From assembly GCA_002371705.1 (NCBI GenBank), contig DFGI01000068.1, positions 21,748-85,747 on the forward strand: DNA of 64,000 bases. The letters are read 5' to 3'. This DNA is from Bacteroidales bacterium UBA3754. Lineage in GTDB: Bacteria > Bacteroidota > Bacteroidia > Bacteroidales > UBA1715. Below the pieces are notes generated by a model, which did no database searches, was not told where the DNA came from, and worked only from the letters and a program-made list of their open reading frames with translations. This document shows positions 17,318 to 25,615 of the stretch, piece after piece; position 1 is the first letter of the stretch, and the number at the start of each line of letters is the position of its first letter. The position numbers and the translations under genes were made by a program.

Positions 17318-17743
17318 CTAAAAATTTATAAGTTCCGCTTCGGAAAGCGTGTTCAAATTATTCTTTTGAGCCACCTCGTTCGCCTGCGCCATATTGCTGG
17401 AACGAATCACAAGAATTGATTTCTGGTTAAAGGAGAAACAATACATATATTCTATTGTAATACCAGCTTGCGTAAATTTATCAATTGTTTCCGACAATTG
17501 TCCAATGCACGAATCAACAGAAATCGCAACCACTTCGTTCATATTTGCGGAAACTTTATGTTCAATCAACTTTTGAAACGCCTTTTGCTGGTCGGTCGTT
17601 ATGATTCTCAATATGCCATAATCCGAGGTGTCGGCAACAGTTGCCGCAATCACACGAATATTTTCGTGACGAAGAATCGAAAGAATTTCGCTCAAGCGTC
17701 CGAACTTATTCTCCAAAAAAATTGATATTTGATTGATAGTCAT
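17318..17743 (-). CDS. Tandem ACT-domain protein
   Basis: 141 aa made of two ACT modules. The first is ISIFLENKFGRLSEILSILR and onward to residue ~70, with the ligand-loop G near 15. The second starts near VVAISVDSCIGQLSETI and holds GITIEYMY. ACT domains bind amino acids and regulate metabolic enzymes. It lies between the phenylacetate-CoA ligase (upstream, 29 nt) and the small symporter subunit (4 nt downstream). ACT-PaaK pairing is recurrent in Bacteroidota and archaea and suggests a regulator of aryl-acid/aromatic amino-acid metabolism. Confidence 0.85.
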   Translation of the reverse strand: MTINQISIFLENKFGRLSEILSILRHENIRVIAATVADTSDYGILRIITTDQQKAFQKLIEHKVSANMNEVVAISVDSCIGQLSETIDKFTQAGITIEYMYCFSFNQKSILVIRSSNMAQANEVAQKNNLNTLSEAELINF

Positions 17744-17772
17744 AAAATTATAATTTACAAGTTATTTGCACA

Positions 17773-19086
17773 TTAATGATTTTTCCTGAAATCCTTTACA
17801 CGGACAGCCTTGCCTTCCGATTGTGGAATAGAGCCTTTCTCAACCAATTTCACGCGTGGAGTCAAAAGAATTTCGTCCTTCAACTGACGGGTAATTTCTT
17901 TCGTAAGATTTTGCAATTTCGTGTAATCGCTAATTGTAATATCTTCGCCCACTTCAACTTCCACGGTCATTTCATCATTGTTGGAAACAGTGTCGATTGT
18001 TATCAGGTAATTCATACCCAACTCTTTGAACCCCATTAAAATACGTTCAATTTGAATTGGGAAAATATTAACACCTTTTACAATAATCATATCGTCGCTA
18101 CGACCTTTGAAACGGTCAAGACGGCGGTGGGTTCTACCACATGGACAATCGCCTGGAATAAAACGTGTTAAATCGCGCGTTCTGTAACGGAACAGCGGCA
18201 TAGCCTCACGGTTTATTGTTGTCAACACCAATTCGCCCACTTCACCTTCAGGAACAGGCTGCAATGTAACGGGGTCAAGTATTTCAGGAATTACAAAGTC
18301 CTCCCAAATATGCAGACCATTCTGTTCTTTGCATTCAAAAGCGACACCCGGTCCGTTCATTTCCGACATACCAAAACAGTTATACGCCTTAATGCCAAAC
18401 AATTGCTCAATACGTTGACGTTGTTCTTCGGAATGTGGTTCTGCCCCCAAGCAGAAAATCCGCAATTTTGTGTCTTTTCTTGGGTCGATGCCCATTTCGT
18501 AGAACACTTCGGCCAAGCGGGTTGCATAACTTGGAATGGCGTGGATTATAGTCGTTCCAAAATCCATAATAAATTTAATCTGACGCTTGCTGTTACCCGC
18601 AGCCGCAGGAACTGTCACCGCTCCTAATTTTTCTGCTCCGTACTGGTATCCCAAACCGCCAGTGAACATTCCGTAACCAGATGTGTTTTGGAACACATCA
18701 GTATTTCGGCAGCCAACCATATACATACAACGTGCTACTTGGTCAGCCCATTGGTCAAGGTCACGCTGCGAATGAGCAACAACCGTCGGATTTCCCGTAG
18801 TTCCGCTCGAAGAATGCACACGCACAACTTTTTCCATTGGCACAGACACCAATCCAAATGGATAATGGCTACGCAAATCCTCTTTCGTAGTAAAAGGGAA
18901 ACGTTGCAAATCCTCCAACGACTTAATGCTTTCGGGAGTAATGTTGTATTTCTTAAAAACTTCGCTGTAATATGGAGAATTTTGAGCTATCTCCACTGTT
19001 TTGCGCAACCGTTCAATTTGTAATTTTTCCAAATTTGGACGACTCATCGTCTCCAATTCTTCATTCCAATATTCTGTAGAAGCCAT
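17773..19086 (-). CDS. paaK: Phenylacetate-CoA ligase (PaaK-like)
   Basis: 437 aa, a normal length for PaaK. Adenylate-forming motifs are the P-loop RVHSSSGTTGNPTVV (~90-104), the FGMSEMNGPG stretch (~240) and the hinge/A8 region YRTRDLTRFIPGDCPCGRTH, with GRSDDMIIVKGVNIFP near 330. It activates phenylacetate or a related aryl acid to its CoA thioester using ATP. With the adjacent ACT protein it may recycle aryl acids for aromatic amino-acid synthesis through indolepyruvate-type oxidoreductases; no such gene is in this window. Promoter TACTTTTG at 19125-19132. It heads a likely operon with the ACT gene and the symporter pair. Confidence 0.9.
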   Translation of the reverse strand: MASTEYWNEELETMSRPNLEKLQIERLRKTVEIAQNSPYYSEVFKKYNITPESIKSLEDLQRFPFTTKEDLRSHYPFGLVSVPMEKVVRVHSSSGTTGNPTVVAHSQRDLDQWADQVARCMYMVGCRNTDVFQNTSGYGMFTGGLGYQYGAEKLGAVTVPAAAGNSKRQIKFIMDFGTTIIHAIPSYATRLAEVFYEMGIDPRKDTKLRIFCLGAEPHSEEQRQRIEQLFGIKAYNCFGMSEMNGPGVAFECKEQNGLHIWEDFVIPEILDPVTLQPVPEGEVGELVLTTINREAMPLFRYRTRDLTRFIPGDCPCGRTHRRLDRFKGRSDDMIIVKGVNIFPIQIERILMGFKELGMNYLITIDTVSNNDEMTVEVEVGEDITISDYTKLQNLTKEITRQLKDEILLTPRVKLVEKGSIPQSEGKAVRVKDFRKNH

Positions 19087-19124
19087 TCTATTTAAAACTT
19101 TTTCGAGTCAAATAATTAAACATA

Positions 19125-19132
19125 CAAAAGTA
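19125..19132 (-). promoter_or_regulatory. -7 box upstream of paaK
   Basis: Minus-strand TACTTTTG lies 38 nt before the paaK ATG. Confidence 0.5.
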
Positions 19133-19195
19133 CAGATTTTACTTGAATTTCGGCATAGATTTTCGTTTATTTATAAAATAATGATGAAAACGGCA

Positions 19196-19224
19196 ATAAA
19201 AAAGGCTACCACTATGGCAGCCTT
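19196..19224 (-). terminator. Intrinsic terminator after the ABC-F gene
   Basis: On the minus strand AAGGCTGCC pairs with GGTAGCCTT (one G-U) around ATAGT, followed by TTTTTTATT. Confidence 0.75.
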
Positions 19225-19247
19225 ATAAATCAAAACCATATTTTAGT

Positions 19248-20861
19248 TTATTTATATAGTCTTTCCTGCGCCGCCGCAACTTTCTCGTCGGTAATATAAT
19301 CATCGTAATCCATTTTCTTATCAATGATGCCATTTGGCGTCAGTTCAATGATACGATTGCAGACTGTTTGTATAAATTCATGATCGTGCGATGTAAACAA
19401 CACGATTTCAGGGAATTGCATCAAGGAGTTATTGAATGCCTGAATTGATTCCAAATCCAAATGGTTGGTTGGTGAATCAAGAATCAGTGCATTTGCGTCA
19501 GTCAACATCATACGCGAAATCATACAACGCATTTTTTCACCTCCCGAAAGCACTTTCACCTGTTTATACACCTCCTCGTTCGAGAACAACATTCTGCCCA
19601 AGTATCCACGCAAGAACACTTCGTGTGTGTCTTCTGAAAACTGAGCAAGCCAATCAATCAACGACATATCAGTGTTGAAAAATTTTGAGTTGTCAACTGG
19701 CAAATACGCCGTGGTAATGGTTGTTCCCCATTCATAATTTCCAGCATCGGCTTTTCTATTGCCCGTAATTATTTCGAACAATGCCGTGATTGCACGCGGG
19801 TCGCGAGATAAAAAAACAATCTTGTCGCCTTTTTCAACCATGAATTCCACATCCTTGAACAACTGTTCACCCTCAATTGAAGCAGAAAGTCCATGGACCT
19901 CCAAAATTTTATTGCCCACTTCCCTATTTGGTTTGAAAATGATGCCTGGATAACGGCGCGTTGACGGCTGAATTTCCTCAACATTCAATTTTTCAAGCAT
20001 TTTCTTACGGCTGGTTGTCTGTTTTGATTTTGCAACATTTGCACTGAAACGGGCTATAAATTCCAACAATTCCTTACGCTTTTCCTCAGCCTTTTTATTC
20101 TGTTGAGCCTGCTGACGCAACGCCAACTGGCTACTTTGATACCAAAACGAATAGTTTCCTGCATACAATTGAATTTTTCCATAATCAATATCAACAGTAT
20201 GGGTGCAAACCGAATCCAAGAAGTGACGGTCGTGGGAAACAACAAGTACAGTCTTTTCAAAATTCGACAAGAAATTTTCAAGCCATGTAATTGTCGCCAA
20301 ATCCAAATCGTTGGTTGGTTCGTCGAGCAACAAGTTGTCGGGGTTGCCGAACAGAGCCTGGGCAAGCATCACACGCACTTTTTCCTTACCACTCAAATCC
20401 TTCATCAATTTTTGGTGCAAATCTTCTGCAATACCAAGACCACTCAACAACGTAGCCGCATCGCTTTCGGCGTTCCAGCCGTCCATTTCGGCAAATTTTT
20501 CCTCCAATTCAGCAGCTTTTATGCCGTCCTCGTCGTTAAAATCAGGCTTTGCATACAACGCATCCTTTTCCTGCATAATCTGCCATAACTGCTGATATCC
20601 CATCAGCACAGTATTCAACACCGTACAATCATCAAATTCAAAGTGGTTTTGGCGCAACACCGACAAACGTTCATTTGAGCCCAACGAAATAGTACCTCTT
20701 GTTGAATCCAAATCACCAGAAAGCAAACGCAAAAAAGTTGTTTTTCCCGCTCCGTTTGCACCAATCACACCATAAATGTTTCCTGGTGTGAACTTCAAAT
20801 TAACATCCTGAAACAGAGTTCGTTTTCCGAACTGAATAGCTAAATTATCTACCGTTATCAT
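19248..20861 (-). CDS. ABC-F ATPase (YbiT-like) with a degenerate second nucleotide site
   Basis: 537 aa from the ATG of MITVDNLAIQFGKRT at 20861; a 23-codon upstream extension contains the promoter region and is rejected. NBD1 has Walker A GANGAGKTT, signature LSGKEK and Walker B LLLDEPTNDLDL. A charged ABC-F linker follows (SKQTTSRKKMLEKLN). In NBD2 the Walker A region reads VFLSRDPRAIT with no GKS/T. The signature LSGGEK is intact, but Walker B is LILDSPTNHLDL, with Ser replacing the catalytic Glu. ABC-F proteins bind the ribosomal E site and relieve stalling or give antibiotic resistance. The asymmetric active sites are the notable feature. Confidence 0.9.
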   Translation of the reverse strand: MITVDNLAIQFGKRTLFQDVNLKFTPGNIYGVIGANGAGKTTFLRLLSGDLDSTRGTISLGSNERLSVLRQNHFEFDDCTVLNTVLMGYQQLWQIMQEKDALYAKPDFNDEDGIKAAELEEKFAEMDGWNAESDAATLLSGLGIAEDLHQKLMKDLSGKEKVRVMLAQALFGNPDNLLLDEPTNDLDLATITWLENFLSNFEKTVLVVSHDRHFLDSVCTHTVDIDYGKIQLYAGNYSFWYQSSQLALRQQAQQNKKAEEKRKELLEFIARFSANVAKSKQTTSRKKMLEKLNVEEIQPSTRRYPGIIFKPNREVGNKILEVHGLSASIEGEQLFKDVEFMVEKGDKIVFLSRDPRAITALFEIITGNRKADAGNYEWGTTITTAYLPVDNSKFFNTDMSLIDWLAQFSEDTHEVFLRGYLGRMLFSNEEVYKQVKVLSGGEKMRCMISRMMLTDANALILDSPTNHLDLESIQAFNNSLMQFPEIVLFTSHDHEFIQTVCNRIIELTPNGIIDKKMDYDDYITDEKVAAAQERLYK

Positions 20862-20899
20862 ATTTGATTTTTTAGAGGTCTTGCGACCATAATTGCGTG

Positions 20900-20907
20900 C
20901 AAAAGTA
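20900..20907 (-). promoter_or_regulatory. -7 box of the ABC-F gene
   Basis: Minus-strand TACTTTTG lies 38 nt before the ATG at 20861. It supports the shorter start. Confidence 0.55.
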
Positions 20908-20941
20908 GTTTTTTTTATCGAAGAATGCAAATAACACCTAC

Positions 20942-22060
20942 CTACTCACACTCCACCGTTACTTCACCACCGTTTGGCACCGCACGGAATCGTATCCAGC
21001 AACACGTTTGCGCATCAATTGGAATTGTAACACCATTTTGAACGACCCGTTTGACTTTTCTTTCTGTATAAAGCATAACAGTAAGCGGAACATACTGAGG
21101 TTGCGGGACTAATTGCAATACATCAGAATCATCAATTGTTAAATCAACTATAATGCAGTCGGATTTTTCTGATACAGAGGTTTTTACGCAATTCGCTTCG
21201 CGATGGTACAAAACAGCATTTCCAAAGGTTGTAACCCACAGTTTATCTTCATTTTGTTTCAAAAAACGAAGTTGTTCCTTGAGAGAATCAAGTTTTACTT
21301 GCGCATACCAACTGTCTTTGTAGGAATTCAAGTCGTCATCTACGCTGTGATACAGAAACGTGAGCAATCCGCCACCTTCTATAACATTCTCTACTTCAGA
21401 AAAATACGTAGAATTTTTTGTTTGTTCGTTCATTCCAAAAATGCGGATATTGTAATAATCATCCTCGTTTTCAGCAAAATTGTAGGAATAATTGCTTATC
21501 CGCCATACGCCCCGGGCGCCCACATACCCAATAGCCCGAAGAGAATCAATAACTTGTTGATTGAACGTTCCATACGGATATGCAAACGAGATAGATTTCA
21601 CATTTGGAACGTTAGTTTCCACCATATTTTGGGGTTTGAAAATTTCCTCACGCAAATCAGAATTGGAAATTTTCGTCATATCAGGATGCGACCACGAATG
21701 GTTTCCGATTTCGTTGCCATTTTTCACCGTAGTTTTCACGGCATCCCACGCCAAATCCGACGACAGTATATTATTAGGTATAGGGAAAAAAGTCGCAACC
21801 ATTCCAAACCGTTTCAGTGTAGGAACCACAAGCGGAAACTGCCCCGGCGTCCAATCGTCGAACGTAAGCACCACGGCAGCTCGTTTGTTGTAATCCCATC
21901 GGCACACGCCAGCTCTACCATTCATATAAGCATGGTCCAAAATAGGAATAGTAGTCTCATCAAGCAAAAAAGTGCCCTTTTTATTACAAAGTTCATTTTG
22001 TGCCATTCCACCTGCCATTTGCAATAACATCAACAAAGATATAACAACAAAATGTTTCAT
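20942..22060 (-). CDS. Exported polysaccharide deacetylase (NodB/CE4-like)
   Basis: 372 aa from the ATG at 22060, which begins a clear signal peptide (MKHFVVISLLMLLQMAGGMAQ); the longer frame upstream is antisense to the GlsB gene. NodB motif 1 is VVLTFDDWTPG, motif 2 is GNHSWSHPDMTK with both zinc-ligand histidines, and motif 3 is ISFAYPYGTFN. The catalytic HFLYHS-type motif appears as LLTFLYHSVDD. A C-terminal beta domain of ~100 residues follows. It probably removes N-acetyl groups from a cell-wall or environmental glycan in the periplasm or outside. Promoter TATCTTTG at 22079-22086. Confidence 0.88.
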   Translation of the reverse strand: MKHFVVISLLMLLQMAGGMAQNELCNKKGTFLLDETTIPILDHAYMNGRAGVCRWDYNKRAAVVLTFDDWTPGQFPLVVPTLKRFGMVATFFPIPNNILSSDLAWDAVKTTVKNGNEIGNHSWSHPDMTKISNSDLREEIFKPQNMVETNVPNVKSISFAYPYGTFNQQVIDSLRAIGYVGARGVWRISNYSYNFAENEDDYYNIRIFGMNEQTKNSTYFSEVENVIEGGGLLTFLYHSVDDDLNSYKDSWYAQVKLDSLKEQLRFLKQNEDKLWVTTFGNAVLYHREANCVKTSVSEKSDCIIVDLTIDDSDVLQLVPQPQYVPLTVMLYTERKVKRVVQNGVTIPIDAQTCCWIRFRAVPNGGEVTVECE

Positions 22061-22078
22061 TCCATAATTATTAATAAA

Positions 22079-22086
22079 CAAAGATA
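22079..22086 (-). promoter_or_regulatory. -7 box of the deacetylase gene
   Basis: Minus-strand TATCTTTG lies 18 nt before the ATG at 22060. Confidence 0.55.
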
Positions 22087-22141
22087 TAATCTTTTTTCTT
22101 TGAACTCTTTTACAACAGACTTGTTTTTGAATCAAAAAACG

Positions 22142-22149
22142 TATATTTG
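22142..22149 (+). promoter_or_regulatory. -7 box of the GlsB-like gene
   Basis: TATATTTG with a TTG 18 nt upstream, 36 nt before the ATG at 22186. Confidence 0.6.
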
Positions 22150-22185
22150 TAAGGATAAATGTATTACAAACTAAAATTTTGAAGT

Positions 22186-22431
22186 ATGGTATTAGGTCTT
22201 TTGTTATCACTTGCAATTGGCGCATTAGCGGGATTTATAGGAAGCAAAATCTTCAGTGGCGCTGGTAAAGGTTTATTGATCAACCTTTTAATTGGTATTG
22301 TCGGCGGATTTTTAGGCGGCTGGTTGTTTGGTTTGATTGGTATTGGAGGCGGCGGTCTTCTTTGGCAATTAATTAGCGCAACGGTTGGCGCAATCGCTTT
22401 GCTATGGATAATTTCCCTTATTAAGAAATAA
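22186..22431 (+). CDS. GlsB/YeaQ/YmgE family membrane protein
   Basis: 81 aa, nearly all hydrophobic and glycine-rich, with three membrane helices. Conserved features are GALAGFIGSKIFSGAGKG after helix 1, the glycine zipper IGIVGGFLGGWLFGLIG and the terminal LLWIISLIKK. The family (transglycosylase-associated protein) is linked to general or acid stress, but the molecular role is unknown. It is followed 38 nt later by a lipoprotein gene, with a terminator-like hairpin between them. Confidence 0.9.
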   Translation: MVLGLLLSLAIGALAGFIGSKIFSGAGKGLLINLLIGIVGGFLGGWLFGLIGIGGGGLLWQLISATVGAIALLWIISLIKK

Positions 22432-22442
22432 TTTTGCAAGAG

Positions 22443-22467
22443 GAAAGCGCGGAAAGCGCTTTCTTTT
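22443..22467 (+). terminator. Hairpin with T-tail just before the lipoprotein start codon
   Basis: GAAAGCGC and GCGCTTTC form a perfect 8-bp stem around GGAAA, followed by TTTT. It ends two bases before the ATG at 22470, so it could end the GlsB transcript or occlude the next start. Confidence 0.6.
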
Positions 22468-22469
22468 GT

Positions 22470-22943
22470 ATGAAGCGATTATACATATATATAATTGTAC
22501 TACTTGCCTTGGCAAGTTGTCACAATACTTATCCGGAATACGACAATGTTCCGCGCGTGGAATTTTTGTATGCGCCCGTGGCGAGCGATTCCGCCGACAA
22601 TAAAATCCTATTTTCATTTATGTTGTACGACGGCGACGGAAATTTCGGGTTGGAGGCAAAAGACACCATAGCACCATATATTGACACCTTCCAACAGAAT
22701 TTTTATGCGACCGCCTACTCCATACATGACGGAAACTCTTCGCAATTACCCTACAATTTCAGTTATAGAATCCCCCGTTTGCGTGCCGAAAACCAGCACA
22801 AATTCATTAAAGCGAAGGTATGTATCGACATCACACTCGCAAAATCAGCATTTCCATACGACAGTGTATTTTTCACTTACTTTGTGTACGACAGGGATTT
22901 ACAGAAAAGCAACGTTGACACAAGTTCAATCATAACCTTCTAA
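22470..22943 (+). CDS. Small lipoprotein, unknown function
   Basis: 157 aa from the ATG at 22470; the 12-codon upstream extension would start inside the hairpin. The signal peptide ends in the lipobox LLALASC (Cys ~17). The mature part is a single predicted beta-rich domain containing FSFMLYDGDGNFGL, a short acidic turn, and VFFTYFVYDRDLQ near the end. This resembles uncharacterised Bacteroidota lipoproteins of ~160 aa. No catalytic residues are recognised. Confidence 0.75.
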   Translation: MKRLYIYIIVLLALASCHNTYPEYDNVPRVEFLYAPVASDSADNKILFSFMLYDGDGNFGLEAKDTIAPYIDTFQQNFYATAYSIHDGNSSQLPYNFSYRIPRLRAENQHKFIKAKVCIDITLAKSAFPYDSVFFTYFVYDRDLQKSNVDTSSIITF

Positions 22944-22950
22944 AAAAAAT

Positions 22951-22978
22951 GGAGGGACAACGGAAACGCTGTCCCTCC
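22951..22978. terminator. Strong hairpin (9-bp stem, GAAA tetraloop on plus strand)
   Basis: GGAGGGACA and TGTCCCTCC pair perfectly; inside, CG-GAAA-CG closes a GNRA tetraloop. On the minus strand it is followed by ATTTTTTTT and would be a good terminator. On the plus strand there is no U-tract, so it may instead stabilise the 3' end of the lipoprotein mRNA. Confidence 0.6.
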
Positions 22979-23141
22979 GAGAGGTGTGTAAGATACAGTA
23001 ATTTCTCCGCAACAAATATACACTTTTTTATAGATATAAAAATCTTTTTTACGTTTTTAATGCCAAAGCCCTCAAAAAACACGTTATTTTAATGTTAATA
23101 ACTTATTCCATCACTTTTCCGTTTAATTCAATAAAATAAAT

Positions 23142-23149
23142 TACTTTTG
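23142..23149 (+). promoter_or_regulatory. -7 box of the DUF3276 gene
   Basis: TACTTTTG lies 29 nt before the ATG at 23179. Confidence 0.55.
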
Positions 23150-23178
23150 AAAAAGTAGTAAGATTTAAGTAGAACGAT

Positions 23179-23487
23179 ATGGAGAATTCAAATCAAATGG
23201 ACAGAGAGGAAGTGTTTTCCAAGCCTGTCAAAGCTGGGAAACGGACATATTTTTTTGATGTGAAGAAAACAAAAAACAACGATTATTTTCTAACCATCAC
23301 CGAAAGTAAACGAATTTCGGACGGAGAGGACGGCGTTTCGTATGAGAAACACAAAATTTTCCTCTATCAGGAAGATTTCGAGAAGTTTTTGAGCGGAATG
23401 AACGAAGCTGTGGATTTCGTCACTGCGGAAAATCCGAATTTCGTGCCAAGAAGCGCATCGAAAGATGATTCAGATTTTAGTTTTTAA
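23179..23487 (+). CDS. DUF3276 / PUR-family nucleic-acid-binding protein
   Basis: 102 aa. The PUR-like repeat starts KAGKRTYFFDVKKTKNNDYF and continues LTITESKR, KIFLYQEDFEKF and NEAVDFV. Bacterial PUR-alpha-like proteins are small dimers that bind single-stranded DNA or RNA; this one is conserved as a single-copy gene across Bacteroidota. It is monocistronic, with its own promoter and the terminator at 23498. Confidence 0.88.
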   Translation: MENSNQMDREEVFSKPVKAGKRTYFFDVKKTKNNDYFLTITESKRISDGEDGVSYEKHKIFLYQEDFEKFLSGMNEAVDFVTAENPNFVPRSASKDDSDFSF

Positions 23488-23497
23488 GTAACAAATT

Positions 23498-23525
23498 GAG
23501 CTGGTTTTTCGCCAGCTCTTTTTTT
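23498..23525 (+). terminator. Intrinsic terminator after the DUF3276 gene
   Basis: GAGCTGG pairs with CCAGCTC around TTTTTCG and is followed by seven T. Confidence 0.85.
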
Positions 23526-23535
23526 ATATTGTAGT

Positions 23536-24450
23536 ATGAATAAAGCAAAAAGTTTAGTATCAATCACCGATTTCGATGTTGAAGAATATCTAAAAATTCT
23601 TGAACTTGCGGCAAAATTCGAAGCAAACAGCTATCGTAATGTATTGAACGGCAGAGTAATAGCATCACTGTTTTTTGAGCCATCAACTCGGACAAGACTC
23701 AGTTTCGAAAGTGCCATCAATCGGTTAGGCGGTCGTGTCATCGGTTTTTCCGACATTGAAACAACAAGTTCCACCAAAGGAGAAACGCTCCACGACACCA
23801 TCAAAATCATTTCGAACTACTGCGACCTGATTGTGATGCGCCATCCTCTTGAGGGCGCGGCAAAATTCGCAAGCGAAGTCGCAAACGTGCCAATCATCAA
23901 TGCGGGCGACGGCGCAAACCAGCACCCCACGCAAACATTGCTCGACATGTATTCCATCACAAAAACGCAGGGAACGCTGAGCAACCTGTCGATTGCACTC
24001 ATCGGAGATTTAAAATATGGCAGGACCGTCCACTCGCTCATTATGGCAATGAAACATTTCAACCCAACATTCCATTTGGTGGCACCACCCGAACTTGCTC
24101 TTCCAAACGAATACAAAACAATTTTGAAGGAAAACAACATCCCGTTCTACGAGCATACCGACATGAGTTCTGTGTTGAACGAAGTTGACATTGTTTATAT
24201 GACGCGTGTGCAAAAAGAACGTTTTTCGGACCTGATGGAATACGAAAAAACAAAAAACACCTACATTCTCCGAAACGAAATGCTCGCCCACACCAAGGCG
24301 AATATGAAGATTCTCCACCCGCTTCCACGAGTGAACGAAATTCAACAGGATGTTGACGAGAATCCAAAGGCATATTATTTTGAACAAGCGCGAAACGGCG
24401 TGTTCACCCGTCAGGCAATCATCAGTTATCTATTACAATTAAACGTATAA
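23536..24450 (+). CDS. pyrB: Aspartate carbamoyltransferase catalytic subunit
   Basis: 304 aa, the standard length. Carbamoyl-phosphate binding motif FEPSTRTRLSFE (~45-56), then HPLEG, DGANQHPTQTLLDM and the aspartate-binding loop with HPLPRVNEI near 260. It catalyses carbamoyl phosphate + L-aspartate to N-carbamoyl-L-aspartate, the committed step of pyrimidine synthesis. pyrI follows after 3 nt, so the two subunits are expressed together, as in enteric and Bacteroidota class B enzymes (c6r6). Confidence 0.97.
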   Translation: MNKAKSLVSITDFDVEEYLKILELAAKFEANSYRNVLNGRVIASLFFEPSTRTRLSFESAINRLGGRVIGFSDIETTSSTKGETLHDTIKIISNYCDLIVMRHPLEGAAKFASEVANVPIINAGDGANQHPTQTLLDMYSITKTQGTLSNLSIALIGDLKYGRTVHSLIMAMKHFNPTFHLVAPPELALPNEYKTILKENNIPFYEHTDMSSVLNEVDIVYMTRVQKERFSDLMEYEKTKNTYILRNEMLAHTKANMKILHPLPRVNEIQQDVDENPKAYYFEQARNGVFTRQAIISYLLQLNV

Positions 24451-24453
24451 AAA

Positions 24454-24921
24454 ATGGGAAATATTCAAGGAAAACAAATGGTTGTCAGTGCGATTCAAAA
24501 CGGAACCGTAATTGACCACATACCAAGTAAAAATCTGTTTAAGGTTATTTCCATTCTGAAACTTGAGAACATCGACACACAAATAACCTTCGGGCTCAAT
24601 CTTGAAAGCAAAAAATTGGGCAGCAAAGCGATTATAAAAATTGCGGACAAATTCTTTATGCAGGACGAAATAAACAAAATCGCAATCCTTGCCCCCGAAG
24701 CTAAACTGAGCATTATAAAAGATTACCAAATAGTTGAGAAAAAGGTACTTACCTGTCCTGACCAAGTACAAGGAATCACAAGATGCTTTAATCCAAAATG
24801 TGTGACGAACCATCAAAATATCACTCCAAAATTCACCGTGATAGAAAAAAGTCCGAACGTAAGTCTTCGTTGTGAATATTGCGAAAAAATCACCGATTTT
24901 GAGCATTTTAAATTCATATAG
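24454..24921 (+). CDS. pyrI: Aspartate carbamoyltransferase regulatory subunit
   Basis: 155 aa. The N-terminal allosteric nucleotide-binding domain includes NGTVIDHIPSKNLFKVI. The C-terminal zinc domain carries four cysteines as RCFNPKCVTNHQ and LRCEYCEK (C-x4-C, C-x2-C). It binds CTP/ATP and regulates PyrB. It is 3 nt after pyrB and one base before the esterase gene, suggesting a pyrB-pyrI-esterase-porE-like operon. Confidence 0.96.
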   Translation: MGNIQGKQMVVSAIQNGTVIDHIPSKNLFKVISILKLENIDTQITFGLNLESKKLGSKAIIKIADKFFMQDEINKIAILAPEAKLSIIKDYQIVEKKVLTCPDQVQGITRCFNPKCVTNHQNITPKFTVIEKSPNVSLRCEYCEKITDFEHFKFI

Positions 24922-24922
24922 C

Positions 24923-25615
24923 ATGAAACAAACCGCCAGTATTGTCATACTCTTTTTTTCGCTCGTGCTTTCCACGCAAAGCTACGCGCAAATCCGGGTG
25001 GCGTGTATTGGCAACAGCATCACCGCTGGCTTTGGACTTGAGCACCCCGAACAAGACGCCTATCCCGCCGTACTCGGTAAACTCCTTGACTCTGAATTTC
25101 CGAACACATTTGAAGTCAGAAATTTTGGAGTCAGCGCACGTACCTTGCTTTTTAAAGGCGATATGCCCTGGGTAAATGAACCGGCTTTCAAAGACGTTCT
25201 AAACTATATGCCTCACTACATTTTTATAAAACTGGGGACAAACGATACGAAACCGCACAACTGGCAATATAAAGACGAATTTCGAATGGATTTGCAAACG
25301 CTGATAGCTATGATACAAGACTCTGACACATTACGTCCGCAAATCATTCTGTGCGCCCCTATTCCCGTGTACCCAAACAATTGGGGAATCCGCGATGAAA
25401 TTTTGGTTAATGAAATCATTCCCATCATACAATCTGTTGCAAAAGACAATAACCTTCGTTTTATCGACTTGCATACAAATATGGCAAACAATTTGTACTT
25501 AGATGATAATGTGCATCCAAATATTGAAGGTTCCAAAGTCATTGCTCAAAAAATCTTCAATTCGGTTTTTTACAATAGTGAAATAGTTAAATCGTTAAAG
25601 AATAACGAAAAATGA
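24923..25615 (+). CDS. Exported SGNH/GDSL esterase
   Basis: 230 aa from the ATG at 24923, just after the pyrI stop; the longer frame overlaps pyrI and is rejected. A signal peptide (…VILFFSLVLSTQSYA) precedes the SGNH blocks. Block I is CIGNSITAGFG with the nucleophile Ser, block III is LGTNDTKP (Asn), and block V is DNVHPN (Asp/His). It probably removes acetyl groups from polysaccharide or sialate substrates in the periplasm or outside. The stop overlaps the next ATG by 4 nt. Confidence 0.88.
   Translation: MKQTASIVILFFSLVLSTQSYAQIRVACIGNSITAGFGLEHPEQDAYPAVLGKLLDSEFPNTFEVRNFGVSARTLLFKGDMPWVNEPAFKDVLNYMPHYIFIKLGTNDTKPHNWQYKDEFRMDLQTLIAMIQDSDTLRPQIILCAPIPVYPNNWGIRDEILVNEIIPIIQSVAKDNNLRFIDLHTNMANNLYLDDNVHPNIEGSKVIAQKIFNSVFYNSEIVKSLKNNEK

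Noticed and set aside
22061..22225. A longer N-terminus for the polysaccharide deacetylase
   Set aside because: It overlaps the GlsB promoter and gene, and the signal peptide starts at 22060.
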